From assembly GCA_964559175.1 (NCBI GenBank), contig CAZLGT010000009.1:1-64000 (forward strand): a DNA stretch of 64,000 nt. The letters are read 5' to 3'. The notes beneath the pieces were generated by a model, which was not told the DNA's origin, did no database searches, and was given only the letters and a program-made list of their open reading frames with translations. Source of the stretch: Mariniphaga sp964559175 (GTDB taxonomy: Bacteria > Bacteroidota > Bacteroidia > Bacteroidales > Prolixibacteraceae). Position numbers and translations under genes: made by a program. This document shows positions 17,596-25,588 of the stretch, in pieces (the first letter of the stretch is position 1; the number at the start of each line of letters is the position of its first letter).

Positions 17596-18228
17596 TCAGA
17601 GTTTGCTCAATTCAGCTTCATTAATTTCCTTTCCCCAGTTGGGTGAAAGCGGAGTTGCCGGCTGAAATCGTTCAAATTTTTCTTTTGCCGTTTCAAAAAT
17701 GGGTTTGGCCGCGGCCGGTCCGCCACCAAACTCAGGAGGCATGTTTAACGTGGTGATGGCCCGCAGAAAATACGGTCGCGGATTGTCGGGATTCAGCCGC
17801 GTGGCATCATCCAGCGCCTCATAAATTTTACCCATGTATTCCGGCCCTCTGCCCATCGGGTCAACCATAATTTTGCCAGGGTACAAAAAGGCCTGCAGCG
17901 CAAAAAGTTCCGATTCTTCCGGGGCAATCTCAAATGCCTTGTCCAAAAACTGTTGCGCTTTGTCGAGGTACTGGTCTTTTTGATTGCCATCTTCAATTTC
18001 GAAACTGGTAACTACATAAGCATAAGCCGCATAATACAAAGGCAGCCACTCTGCGGTTTCGGTTTGACTGATGCGTTCAAACGTATTGGCTACTGAAATG
18101 AAATCATCAGCCACAGAAGATTGGTTCAGCTCATTTAATGTCTTTTGCATCGCTTTCTGATACTGACTTTCCTGACTTTGGGCAAGAAAAAAAAGGACGG
18201 TAAAAAAAATTGTAATTGTTGTTTTCAT
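17596..18228 (-). CDS. Secreted TPR-like protein
   Basis: A 210-residue exported protein: signal peptide ~1-18 (FFTVLFFLAQSQ), then helical pairs that look like degenerate tetratricopeptide repeats, including YLDKAQQFLDKAFEIAPEES and YEALDDATRLNPDNPRPYF. TPRs usually serve protein-protein contact. It lies 18 bases downstream of the TonB receptor gene on the same strand, so it is likely a periplasmic partner of that receptor or a passenger of its operon. No enzymatic motif is visible. Confidence 0.75.
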   Translation of the reverse strand: MKTTITIFFTVLFFLAQSQESQYQKAMQKTLNELNQSSVADDFISVANTFERISQTETAEWLPLYYAAYAYVVTSFEIEDGNQKDQYLDKAQQFLDKAFEIAPEESELFALQAFLYPGKIMVDPMGRGPEYMGKIYEALDDATRLNPDNPRPYFLRAITTLNMPPEFGGGPAAAKPIFETAKEKFERFQPATPLSPNWGKEINEAELSKL

Positions 18229-18246
18229 AATGCTGAAATTTTTGAT

Positions 18247-20373
18247 TTATAATTGAAATGAAATTAAAAATACGGCCATTCGTTTTTGTGCCGGGGTTAC
18301 GGGTTGTGCCTGGAAAATTCCGTTACTGTCGGGAGTCGCGCTGTAATTGTATCCGAATACATTGTTGAATCCCGGAACGTTGTTTACAATTACATGGGCC
18401 ACTGCCTGGGTATTGAACAGATAAAAAATGCGGGTGAGCCCGATGCTTAAATCGTTGTAGGTTTTGGTCCGATCGACCATAAATTCCGGGTTGTTGGGAT
18501 TGAAATAGGGTCGTCCGCTGGCAAAAGAATATGTGCCCGAAATGAATGAGTTTAGCGGAAGGATAAACCGTTTGTAAACCACTGAAAAATTGTGTTCCGA
18601 AACATAGTTTGGTGTGGCCTGTACCGGAAAATCGCGGTAATTTCGTTTCGCATCGGTCCATGAATAGGAAATCCAGTAATCGCTTTTGCCAAATTCCTTT
18701 TGGTTGCGCCAGAAAACATCGATTCCCCTGGAATATCCGCTGCCGGTATTGGAATAGTTTCCTGGTACCATCGAAAACTCCTCGTCAAACTTGACCAGGT
18801 CAGAATAACCTTTGTAGTAGGCTTCAATTCTCAAAGTCCGTGTATCTTTTCTGAATTGCCACGTTAAAATCGAATGGGTAGATTTTTCAGGCGACAACTC
18901 TGAGGAAAATTTCAGGTAATCGTCGGCAGGATTTTGAAAGAATGCACCATAAGCAGCCGAAAGCTGACTGTATTTTCCGGTTTTTACGGCAGCCGACAAG
19001 CGCGGAACGGCGTTGGTTTTACTGATGTGTGTGTGATGCTCGGCACGTACTCCGGCCTTCAGCGCAAGGTTCCTCGTGGCTTTCACTTCCGATTCGATAA
19101 ATGTTGCATACTGATTATTCGAAAATGCAAGCTGAAATTCTCCATTCATTCTAATGTCCTGACTATAATCGTAAAACATATATTCGGCGCCTGTTTTGGT
19201 GGTCAGGTTTTTTAATGAAGTATTGGTTAAGGTGAATTTCGCCTGACCGCTTTTTCTTGTGGTAAACAATTCATTCGCATCCGGACGGATTTTTTCCCGG
19301 TCGGTGTTAATTGCTACTCCCGTTTGAAACAGCCAATTGTCGTTCAGCATTTCGTTCCAGGTGGTATTTACATAAACGTTTTTATTATCCAGGCTGATTT
19401 CCTGTAAAGCCGATTGCTGAAAATTGTTGTGCAGCAAACTGCTTGCATCGTAACTGAAACTTCCAAAAGTTTTTATCATGCCGGTTTCGCTGGTTTTTTG
19501 CCGGAACATGAGCGTTGAACCTGCAATTACCGGGTCTTTTACCCAATCGATGTTTTGCTTGATAATCCGGTTGCTGAAACCGGTGTGCAAATATTCGCCG
19601 GTAAGTGCCAGCGATGCATTGTCCCACCGTTTGGCATGGGACCCCTGAAGTCCGACAGATAAAAGCGAAATGCTTGATTTGGATTCCGGTTCAAGTGCAG
19701 TGGTGTTCAACGAAACGATGGAGGATAACGCCTGACCGAATTCTGCAGAATACCCACCGGTACTGAATACCGAACCGTTAAACAGAATGGGCGAAAACCG
19801 ACCCCGGGTGGGCAAATCGGGCATTTTTGAGAAATAGGGTGTGTTAATCAGCATGCCGTCCATAAAGGTTTTTGTTTCGTAACTTTCGCCGCCACGAACA
19901 AACAGCCGTCCTTCTTCACCTACCCGGTGCGAACCGGGCAGTGTGCCAAATGCACCAAAAATATCGCCGTTTGCTCCGGCTGTAAGTGCAATGTCGAGCG
20001 GTTTCAAAATAACCGACTTTTTTTTGTCGCTGGCTTCAAATGTTCCTGCATTGATGGTCACCTCGTTCAGTTCATTGATTTCTTCCACCAATACGATTTT
20101 CAGGTTTGAAATGTTTGAAGAAAGTTTCAATGGAATGGCCTGTGTTTCAAATCCGATACAACTGGCAATCAGCGTTTGTTCCCCAGTGGCATCGGTTCTG
20201 AAGTTAAACCAGCCCAGACTGTCGGAAGTGGTTCCGTCATAAGTTCCCTGTAAAAACACATTTACCCCCGAAACCGGTTTTTCGGGTTTGGTGACCACAG
20301 TTCCCGAAATGGTGACCTGTGCCTGCGCGAAAAAAATGAGGAACTGAAACAGGATGATTAAAAATGTTTTCAT
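18247..20373 (-). CDS. TonB-dependent receptor with carboxypeptidase-like N-domain
   Basis: A 708-residue outer-membrane receptor. It has a signal peptide (~1-18, ending FAQAQ), a carboxypeptidase-D-like regulatory domain (~20-105, VTISGTVVTKPEKPVSGVNV and SDSLGWFNF), a plug domain (~115-230, with the phrases LFVRGGESYETKTFMDGML and GGYSAEFGQALSS) and a 22-strand-type barrel. It is short for a SusC protein and no SusD partner is nearby, so it resembles the FecA/colicin-type receptors for siderophores, cofactors or peptides. The ligand cannot be inferred. Downstream is the secreted TPR-like gene. Confidence 0.92.
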   Translation of the reverse strand: MKTFLIILFQFLIFFAQAQVTISGTVVTKPEKPVSGVNVFLQGTYDGTTSDSLGWFNFRTDATGEQTLIASCIGFETQAIPLKLSSNISNLKIVLVEEINELNEVTINAGTFEASDKKKSVILKPLDIALTAGANGDIFGAFGTLPGSHRVGEEGRLFVRGGESYETKTFMDGMLINTPYFSKMPDLPTRGRFSPILFNGSVFSTGGYSAEFGQALSSIVSLNTTALEPESKSSISLLSVGLQGSHAKRWDNASLALTGEYLHTGFSNRIIKQNIDWVKDPVIAGSTLMFRQKTSETGMIKTFGSFSYDASSLLHNNFQQSALQEISLDNKNVYVNTTWNEMLNDNWLFQTGVAINTDREKIRPDANELFTTRKSGQAKFTLTNTSLKNLTTKTGAEYMFYDYSQDIRMNGEFQLAFSNNQYATFIESEVKATRNLALKAGVRAEHHTHISKTNAVPRLSAAVKTGKYSQLSAAYGAFFQNPADDYLKFSSELSPEKSTHSILTWQFRKDTRTLRIEAYYKGYSDLVKFDEEFSMVPGNYSNTGSGYSRGIDVFWRNQKEFGKSDYWISYSWTDAKRNYRDFPVQATPNYVSEHNFSVVYKRFILPLNSFISGTYSFASGRPYFNPNNPEFMVDRTKTYNDLSIGLTRIFYLFNTQAVAHVIVNNVPGFNNVFGYNYSATPDSNGIFQAQPVTPAQKRMAVFLISFQL

Positions 20374-20679
20374 CTCATTGTAATTGTTAGTTTTTAATTG
20401 AATTCGATGGAACTCGCGATGAATTTTAATATGCTTTTAAATTATTGTTAGCATTTGAAAATTCATGCTCGTTTCATGGCTCAAATTCTTTTTAATTGTT
20501 TTCCGGGTCAAATATCCGACAGAATTTGCATCGTTGAAAATTTTAGAATACAGACGGTATAAATATATGCACGAACGGGAATTATCGGAACACGAATCGG
20601 ATGTTTATTCTGGAGAACTGTCCGAATACCAGGCGGGAATTATTTGTTTATTGAATAATCAGGAGCATGATGAATGTAG

Positions 20680-20747
20680 GACTCCGCCGAGTCGAATTCT
20701 CTGTTTGTCGCCCGGTATTTCTATAAATACATGTCCTCGCTGAGGTC
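20680..20747. repeat. REP-like element with two small hairpins
   Basis: Two short hairpins, GACTC-CGCC-GAGTC (20680-20693) and CCTC-GCT-GAGG (20735-20745), flank an AT-rich spacer with TCTATAAATA. This two-hairpin layout resembles the extragenic palindromic elements that Bacteroidota genomes scatter between genes, often mobilised by RAYT-type transposases. No transposase is present here. The rest of the 20374-20818 gap holds nothing I can name; an open frame at 20465-20743 runs into this element and is not believed. Confidence 0.4.
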
Positions 20748-20818
20748 GTTTTTTGGGGAAACTTCCTGAATCTATTTTTGTCGGGTTGCATCATCCGGCA
20801 ACACATTGTTCAATAAAT

Positions 20819-21802
20819 TTATTTCCCAAACAGATAAATTATGGAAAGCTGTTGCGATTGATCCAAATCGTCCCAGTTAATTACATGAAATGAAAGGTTG
20901 AACCGGCCTTTTACTTTTTCGTGGTTAATGAAATACCAGATGACATCGGTGCGCCAGTAATTTTTTTGACGGTAAAACCGGTCGCCGTCTTTAAACCGGT
21001 GGCCTTCGCCGGAATGCAGTACCGATTTAATTCCATAATTTTTGTATCGTCCCTGTGCTTCGGCAAATAAACTGGTTGCATGCACAAATCCATCGGTTAC
21101 ACTGCGTTCGCGAAACGATGAACCCAAAACACCGGCTTTTATTAACCCGTTCACCGGAGAATCCTCTGTTGTGCGAACTCCTGCCTGCAGCGCATATCCG
21201 AGGTAGTCTTTTACATGGTCATCCGGAAGATCGATGCCTGGCCCGGCGTCGTGAAACATGAGCAAATAATTTTGAAGAAACAGGTTTTTATGAAATACTT
21301 CTCCTGAAAATCCCACGACAAAATTTTCGCGTTTTACATCGGTCTGGCGGCTAACCCAGTCCACAAAACCGTTTTGATGGCCCCAGTCCCAGCGCACTTC
21401 GCCAAACATCCCTTCGATGTTGGGTCTGTAATAAAGAAGGGTATCCGTGAGCATGGCCAGCGGAAAATCGATTCTTCCCCGCCGTGGAAACGCACCGAAA
21501 AGGAAATCTTTATTTGTGTCGGAAAACTGGTAATAGAGCGTTAGTTTGGGTTTTTGATAATCGAGGTCGCTGCCAAATTCCAGCAGATGACTCAAACCGC
21601 CCCGAATTCGGTGCCCGTCTATTTCAAGGCCAATTTCGAAAGCGCCGCGGCTTCCCAAAATACTTTGCGACATGGCTTTGTTGCTGGTCGAAAATTCGCG
21701 GTTATCGCCAATGCCTTCAAAAATAACCTGATATTCAAAATTTTGTGAAATTCCGAAAAAAGGAATTAACCCAAAAATTAGATAGAAAAGATGTTTTTTC
21801 AT
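20819..21802 (-). CDS. Outer-membrane beta-barrel-like protein, function unknown
   Basis: A 327-residue exported protein: signal peptide ~1-19 (IFGLIPFFGISQ), then alternating polar and aromatic strands throughout (FEIGLEIDGHRIRGGLSH, LTLYYQFSD, FNLSFHVINW), a pattern of porin-like barrels. The C-terminus ends QQLSIIYLFGK, without the terminal aromatic residue of many outer-membrane proteins. I do not recognise a specific family; a phosphate-selective or small porin is possible. It stands alone on the minus strand between a repeat-rich gap and the TonB receptor gene. Confidence 0.6.
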   Translation of the reverse strand: MKKHLFYLIFGLIPFFGISQNFEYQVIFEGIGDNREFSTSNKAMSQSILGSRGAFEIGLEIDGHRIRGGLSHLLEFGSDLDYQKPKLTLYYQFSDTNKDFLFGAFPRRGRIDFPLAMLTDTLLYYRPNIEGMFGEVRWDWGHQNGFVDWVSRQTDVKRENFVVGFSGEVFHKNLFLQNYLLMFHDAGPGIDLPDDHVKDYLGYALQAGVRTTEDSPVNGLIKAGVLGSSFRERSVTDGFVHATSLFAEAQGRYKNYGIKSVLHSGEGHRFKDGDRFYRQKNYWRTDVIWYFINHEKVKGRFNLSFHVINWDDLDQSQQLSIIYLFGK

Positions 21803-21814
21803 TCGTTCTGCTTT

Positions 21815-21937
21815 TCGATAGCGAAAGTAATAAATGATTTGCTAACCCAACAAAAACATACGGTGAAACTGCTCACCAAAAATGTGCGGCTGATTGATAG
21901 TTTTACGCCGCTGCGGGAGGATTTTTTGAAGAAGTAG
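21815..21937 (+). pseudogene. Possible 3' remnant of a decayed gene
   Basis: A 40-codon open stretch reads as plausible protein near its end (TVKLLTKNVRLIDSFTPLRE) and stops at 21935-21937, with no start codon or promoter. Its upstream part overlaps the promoter side of the minus-strand gene at 20819. It looks like the C-terminal end of a gene whose body has been lost, next to low-complexity repeats. I could not assign a family. Confidence 0.3.
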
Positions 21938-22130
21938 GAAGCGGGAAGACTGAAGTTGGAAGACGGGAGAAGGGAGAAGCACGAAGTTGGAAGTGTGAAG
22001 CAATAAGACTAAGACCGATGACATGACGGATGACCGATGTTAGAAGATGGTTGCGCGTCAATCTGGAACCCGGAACTCAAACCCGAAACCTGCGACCAAC
22101 TTCCTACTTCCTGCTTCGTGCTTCCCGCTA
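21931..22130. repeat. Low-complexity inverted repeat of GGAAG/CTTCC type
   Basis: Purine-rich words GAAGTAGGAAGCGGGAAG and GAAGCACGAAGTTGGAAG fill 21931-22000, and pyrimidine-rich words (ACTTCCTACTTCCTGCTTCG) fill 22096-22130 as a loose inverted copy. Between them lie AACCCGGAACTCAAACCCG-type repeats. Such degenerate runs occur between genes in several Bacteroidota genomes. They sit just downstream of the PAP2 gene and may also act as its transcription stop. Confidence 0.6.
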
Positions 22131-22943
22131 AAAAGTATAAACCAGTGTTACGCCTTTTTGGTTTCCCAACTGAAAAGGAAAAATATCGAACCGTTTCAGA
22201 TGTTCATTGTCCCATTTGTATTGGTGAGTAAGGTAAACCAGTTCGGTTGAAAAAATGCCGATTCCGGCTCCCATCAGCACATCTGAAATCCAGTGAGCAC
22301 TTTTTGCTACCCGCATGTAAGCTACCGTTGTAGCTGCAGTGTAGGCACCAACAGAATACCACGGACTAAGTTCCACGTATTCTTTGTGCATAAAATGGGC
22401 AAACATAAACGCTTTCGAGGTGTGGCCCGAAGGAAACGAGCGTCCCTCTCCGTTTGGCCGCGTTTCGTTAATCCAGTATTTCAAACGGTCGGTAATCAGT
22501 CCGTTCACCAAAAAACTTTTTACGAGTATGGCTGTGCTGTTCCCAAAGTTGTTTTTTCCTTTCATTCCAACAGCGTTTAATGCATAAACTGCAACTCCGG
22601 GAGCATATTGCAGGTAGTCATCCACCCTTCCGTGGTAAGCCAGGTTTTCCTGCATAAATTCATGTGCATTATTTTTCGTATTTGTTGCAAAATGCAAGGC
22701 GGTTCCGGTTGACATCAAAAGGGTAGGGGCAATCCAGGGTTTCAGGCCTCTTTTTTTGTCGGGATACCGAAAGTTGAGCTGATGGATGGAATCGCCCGGA
22801 AGCAGGGCAGTGAAAACAAATCTTTCTGCAAGTCTGTGTTTTTCAAGTGAATACTGCGTGTTTTTTTGAGGTGAGGAAAGACCACCTGCCAATACCGGTG
22901 AAATGAGCATCGTCAAAAGGATGTTCATTATCAGTAACTTCAT
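22128..22943 (-). CDS. PAP2-superfamily phosphatase
   Basis: A 271-residue protein with a signal peptide (~1-20) and the three phosphatase signatures in order: KYWINETRP (K-x6-RP), PSGHT, and RVAKSAHWISD (S/R-x5-H-x3-D). These residues form the active site of PAP2 lipid phosphatases such as phosphatidylglycerophosphate or undecaprenyl-pyrophosphate phosphatases. Several hydrophobic helices flank the motifs, so it is membrane-bound with its site on the periplasmic side. The start at 22943 puts the signal peptide first; ATGs at 22970 or 22967 would add 8-9 polar residues. The lipid substrate is not known. Confidence 0.88.
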   Translation of the reverse strand: MKLLIMNILLTMLISPVLAGGLSSPQKNTQYSLEKHRLAERFVFTALLPGDSIHQLNFRYPDKKRGLKPWIAPTLLMSTGTALHFATNTKNNAHEFMQENLAYHGRVDDYLQYAPGVAVYALNAVGMKGKNNFGNSTAILVKSFLVNGLITDRLKYWINETRPNGEGRSFPSGHTSKAFMFAHFMHKEYVELSPWYSVGAYTAATTVAYMRVAKSAHWISDVLMGAGIGIFSTELVYLTHQYKWDNEHLKRFDIFPFQLGNQKGVTLVYTF

Positions 22944-23044
22944 TCGATATCGTTTTTTGTTTAGCATCATTCAAAAGTATTATTTTTTCCGAAATGGGTA
23001 TTGTATTTTAACTCCGGAAAGAATATGGATTTTTGCAGATAATG

Positions 23045-23081
23045 AAAAAACCTGCTTCCGCATTGCCGAAAACAGGTTTTT
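23045..23081 (-). terminator. Terminator of the decarboxylase operon
   Basis: The hairpin arms AAAAACCTG and CAGGTTTTT with a ~20-base loop lie 22 bases after the stop of the beta-subunit gene; on the minus strand the stem ends in a U run. Confidence 0.75.
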
Positions 23082-23102
23082 CAATATATCGCAGTTGGTT
23101 TT

Positions 23103-24752
23103 TTACATCAGGAAGCTGAGCAAAATACCGGCAGCAACAGCCGAACCAATAACTCCCGAAACGTTGGGAGCCATGGCATGCATCAGCAGATGATTGGTTG
23201 GGTCTTCTTTTAGTCCCATGTGCTGCACAACCCGCGCACTGTCGGGCACTGCCGAAACACCACATGCACCAATCATCGGATTTATTTTATTATTCTTTTT
23301 CATGAACACATTCATGAGTTTGGCGCCGGCCACACCGCCTGCCGTGGCAATTACGAACGAAGCCGCCCCCAGGGCAAATATTTTAACAGATGATGGCACA
23401 AGGAACACATCGGCCTGTGTTGACGCTCCCACGGTGAGCCCCAGCAGAATGGTTATTGTATCAATTAACGCATTGCTTGCCGTATTGGCCAGTCGTTTGG
23501 TTACACCCGATTCCTTCAGCAGGTTTCCGAAAAATAACATTCCAAGCAGGGGCAGCGCCGATGGTGCAATGTAAGCCGTAAGAAGAAGTCCCACAATGGG
23601 AAACAGAATTTTTTCGAGTTTGGAAACGGCACGCGGCGGTTTCATTTTTATTCTGCGCTCTCTTTTCGATGTAAGCAGTTTGATAACCGGAGGCTGAATT
23701 ACCGGAACAAGCGCCATGTATGAATAGGCTGCTATGGCAATAGGACCGATAAGGTTTTTTACCACCTCACCATTGGCCATCACATTCATGCCGTTGGCAA
23801 GTTTCGACGATATGAAAATGGCTGTAGGACCGTCGGCCCCGCCGATGATTCCGATAGCACCTGCTTCGGGCGGTGCAAATCCCAGCCAGATAGCTCCCAG
23901 AAAGGTGAGGAAGATACCGATTTGAGCAGCGGCTCCCAGCAACATTAATTTGGGATTGGAGATTAGCGACGAAAAGTCGGTCATTGCACCGATACCCAAA
24001 AATATAAGTGGCGGATACCATCCCTGAACTACGCCCTGGTACAATATATTCATTACCGAGCCCGGCTCGTAAATACCCAGTTTCAGGTTAAAATCAACAG
24101 CCTGAAACATAGGGATGTTCCCTATCAGAATTCCAAACCCGATGGGAATAAGCAGTAGCGGCTCAAACTCGTACCGAATGCCCAGGTATATGAAAATGAG
24201 ACCTATAACCATCATCACCAGGTGTTTCCAGGATACATTGGCAAACCCGGAAAACTCATAAAAGTTCAGCAGACCTGAAACGGCGCCACTGTATTTCTGG
24301 TATTCATACCCGTCGCCTGTTAATGTTCCGTCGGGTAATAGGTAAAGCACGCGCTGTGGCAATTTAACCGTTTCACGCACTGTAACATAATCGTTCGACG
24401 AGGTATTGGGGTCCATGTTTTTACGCAAGTGTGTTACTGTTACCGGATTAAAATCGAGAATGACTTTGTTTCCCGAAATGCGGTAACGCCCCATGTAGCG
24501 TTGCTTTACCGAGTCGAGCAGGAAGGTATTGTTCGACTCGAACCCAATAGTTTTGTAGCGTTTTGCAGTATTTGGTTCTTCTCCCGGAGCCACCTCCTCA
24601 GGGTTGTATGTGGGTACGGTTACATAACCGTCGCTGCGGTTTACCCACTTTCCTTTGGTAATCACATCAGAAATATTTTTTTCCTGACTGAATGCCGAAA
24701 GCGTTGATAATAATGCTGTAAATATCAATAACAGCTGAACTGTTCTTTTCAT
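23103..24752 (-). CDS. Na+-pumping decarboxylase beta subunit with N-terminal secreted domain
   Basis: A 549-residue protein. Residues ~185-549 match the beta subunit of sodium-translocating decarboxylases (OadB/GcdB/MmdB), an inner-membrane protein that couples decarboxylation of carboxybiotin to Na+ export: helices with IFLGIGAMTDFSSLISNP, AIGIIGGADGPTAIFISS and NPMIGACGVSAVPDSARVVQ. Residues ~1-175 are extra: a signal peptide (LSAFSQ) and a lipocalin-like strand-rich domain (SGNKVILDFNPVTVT) that would face the periplasm. Ordinary beta subunits are about 370-430 residues, so this is a fusion. It is the last gene of the propionate-forming operon, 21 bases after the biotin carrier gene. Confidence 0.93.
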   Translation of the reverse strand: MKRTVQLLLIFTALLSTLSAFSQEKNISDVITKGKWVNRSDGYVTVPTYNPEEVAPGEEPNTAKRYKTIGFESNNTFLLDSVKQRYMGRYRISGNKVILDFNPVTVTHLRKNMDPNTSSNDYVTVRETVKLPQRVLYLLPDGTLTGDGYEYQKYSGAVSGLLNFYEFSGFANVSWKHLVMMVIGLIFIYLGIRYEFEPLLLIPIGFGILIGNIPMFQAVDFNLKLGIYEPGSVMNILYQGVVQGWYPPLIFLGIGAMTDFSSLISNPKLMLLGAAAQIGIFLTFLGAIWLGFAPPEAGAIGIIGGADGPTAIFISSKLANGMNVMANGEVVKNLIGPIAIAAYSYMALVPVIQPPVIKLLTSKRERRIKMKPPRAVSKLEKILFPIVGLLLTAYIAPSALPLLGMLFFGNLLKESGVTKRLANTASNALIDTITILLGLTVGASTQADVFLVPSSVKIFALGAASFVIATAGGVAGAKLMNVFMKKNNKINPMIGACGVSAVPDSARVVQHMGLKEDPTNHLLMHAMAPNVSGVIGSAVAAGILLSFLM

Positions 24753-24773
24753 TTCAATTGTATTCTTTTGAGG

Positions 24774-25199
24774 TTAACCAATTACCAAAAGAACGTCGTC
24801 CTGCTGTACGGCATCCCCAATTTTTACTTTTACCGACAATACTTCGCCTCCTTTGGTGGTTTGTACCTGGTTTTCCATTTTCATGGCTTCCATCACCAGT
24901 ACATTTTGTCCTTCGGCAACTACATCGCCCACCGTAACATTCATGCTCAGAATGGTTCCGGGCAACGGAGCAGTTACTTCGTGCTTGCCGGTTGTTTCTT
25001 TCTTTCTAATTTGTCCCTCGCCGGGAATTTTTTCCAAAGGCTTACGAACCAGACGCGGAGTTTTGGATGTTCTTATTTCATTATGCACTTTAACTTCATA
25101 ACGGGTTCCGTTAACATCTACCTCTGCAATGCTATCTTCAAGGTCTTTAATATGCACCTCGTAATCGTTTCCGCTGATAGTGAATTTATATTTTTTCAT
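24774..25199 (-). CDS. Biotin carboxyl carrier protein of the decarboxylase
   Basis: A 141-residue protein with an N-terminal strand-rich part (~1-60), a charged linker, and a C-terminal biotinyl domain (~75-141) carrying the attachment motif VMEAMKMEN with the biotinylated lysine at 107. In Na+-pumping decarboxylases this carrier shuttles CO2 from the carboxyltransferase to the membrane beta subunit. It lies between the OadG-like and beta-subunit genes, the expected order for methylmalonyl-CoA decarboxylase. The N-terminal part resembles the carrier arm that docks on the membrane subunits. Confidence 0.93.
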   Translation of the reverse strand: MKKYKFTISGNDYEVHIKDLEDSIAEVDVNGTRYEVKVHNEIRTSKTPRLVRKPLEKIPGEGQIRKKETTGKHEVTAPLPGTILSMNVTVGDVVAEGQNVLVMEAMKMENQVQTTKGGEVLSVKVKIGDAVQQDDVLLVIG

Positions 25200-25210
25200 T
25201 TCGTATTGTT

Positions 25211-25576
25211 TTAATTTTTGGGCCAGTTTTGGGTTACACTGTAAATTTTTGAACTCCAGGGTGAGTAGGCTTTTCGCACCTGTTTAATGGTCACAATGTT
25301 GCTTTCCTCGTCGTGCAGCTCGTTAAAATAAAGATGCAGAGCAAGGCTGATTGCTGCCGTAACATTACCCTCAATGTGCTGATCGTCTTTACCTTTTGAA
25401 CTGTCTGTTTGCTCTGTTTTTCTTTTCTTCTTGAATTTCAGGTTGATCAGTTTGGGAATCCTCGAAAATATGAAGAACAGCAGGGTTAATGAGAGCAAGA
25501 CAATACCAAAACCAACAATGGCAACGGTAAATCCAAAATCAACAGAATTAACCAGTAGTGAAAAAAGAAGATTCAT
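25211..25576 (-). CDS. OadG-family small subunit of the decarboxylase
   Basis: A 121-residue protein with one N-terminal membrane helix (~14-40, GFTVAIVGFGIVLLSLTLLFFIF) and a charged cytoplasmic tail ending AYSPWSSKIYSVTQNWPKN. The helix followed by a Lys/Glu-rich tail is the OadG/MmdD-like small subunit that assembles the carboxyltransferase, carrier and beta subunit. It lies 12 bases after the carboxyltransferase gene and 11 before the carrier gene, in the conserved order. Confidence 0.85.
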   Translation of the reverse strand: MNLLFSLLVNSVDFGFTVAIVGFGIVLLSLTLLFFIFSRIPKLINLKFKKKRKTEQTDSSKGKDDQHIEGNVTAAISLALHLYFNELHDEESNIVTIKQVRKAYSPWSSKIYSVTQNWPKN

Positions 25577-25588
25577 GGCATTTCTGTT

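Noticed and set aside
20465..20743. 92-codon open frame between the TonB receptor and the outer-membrane protein gene
   Set aside because: Its end runs into the REP-like hairpins, it has no recognisable family, and the composition looks like non-coding DNA.
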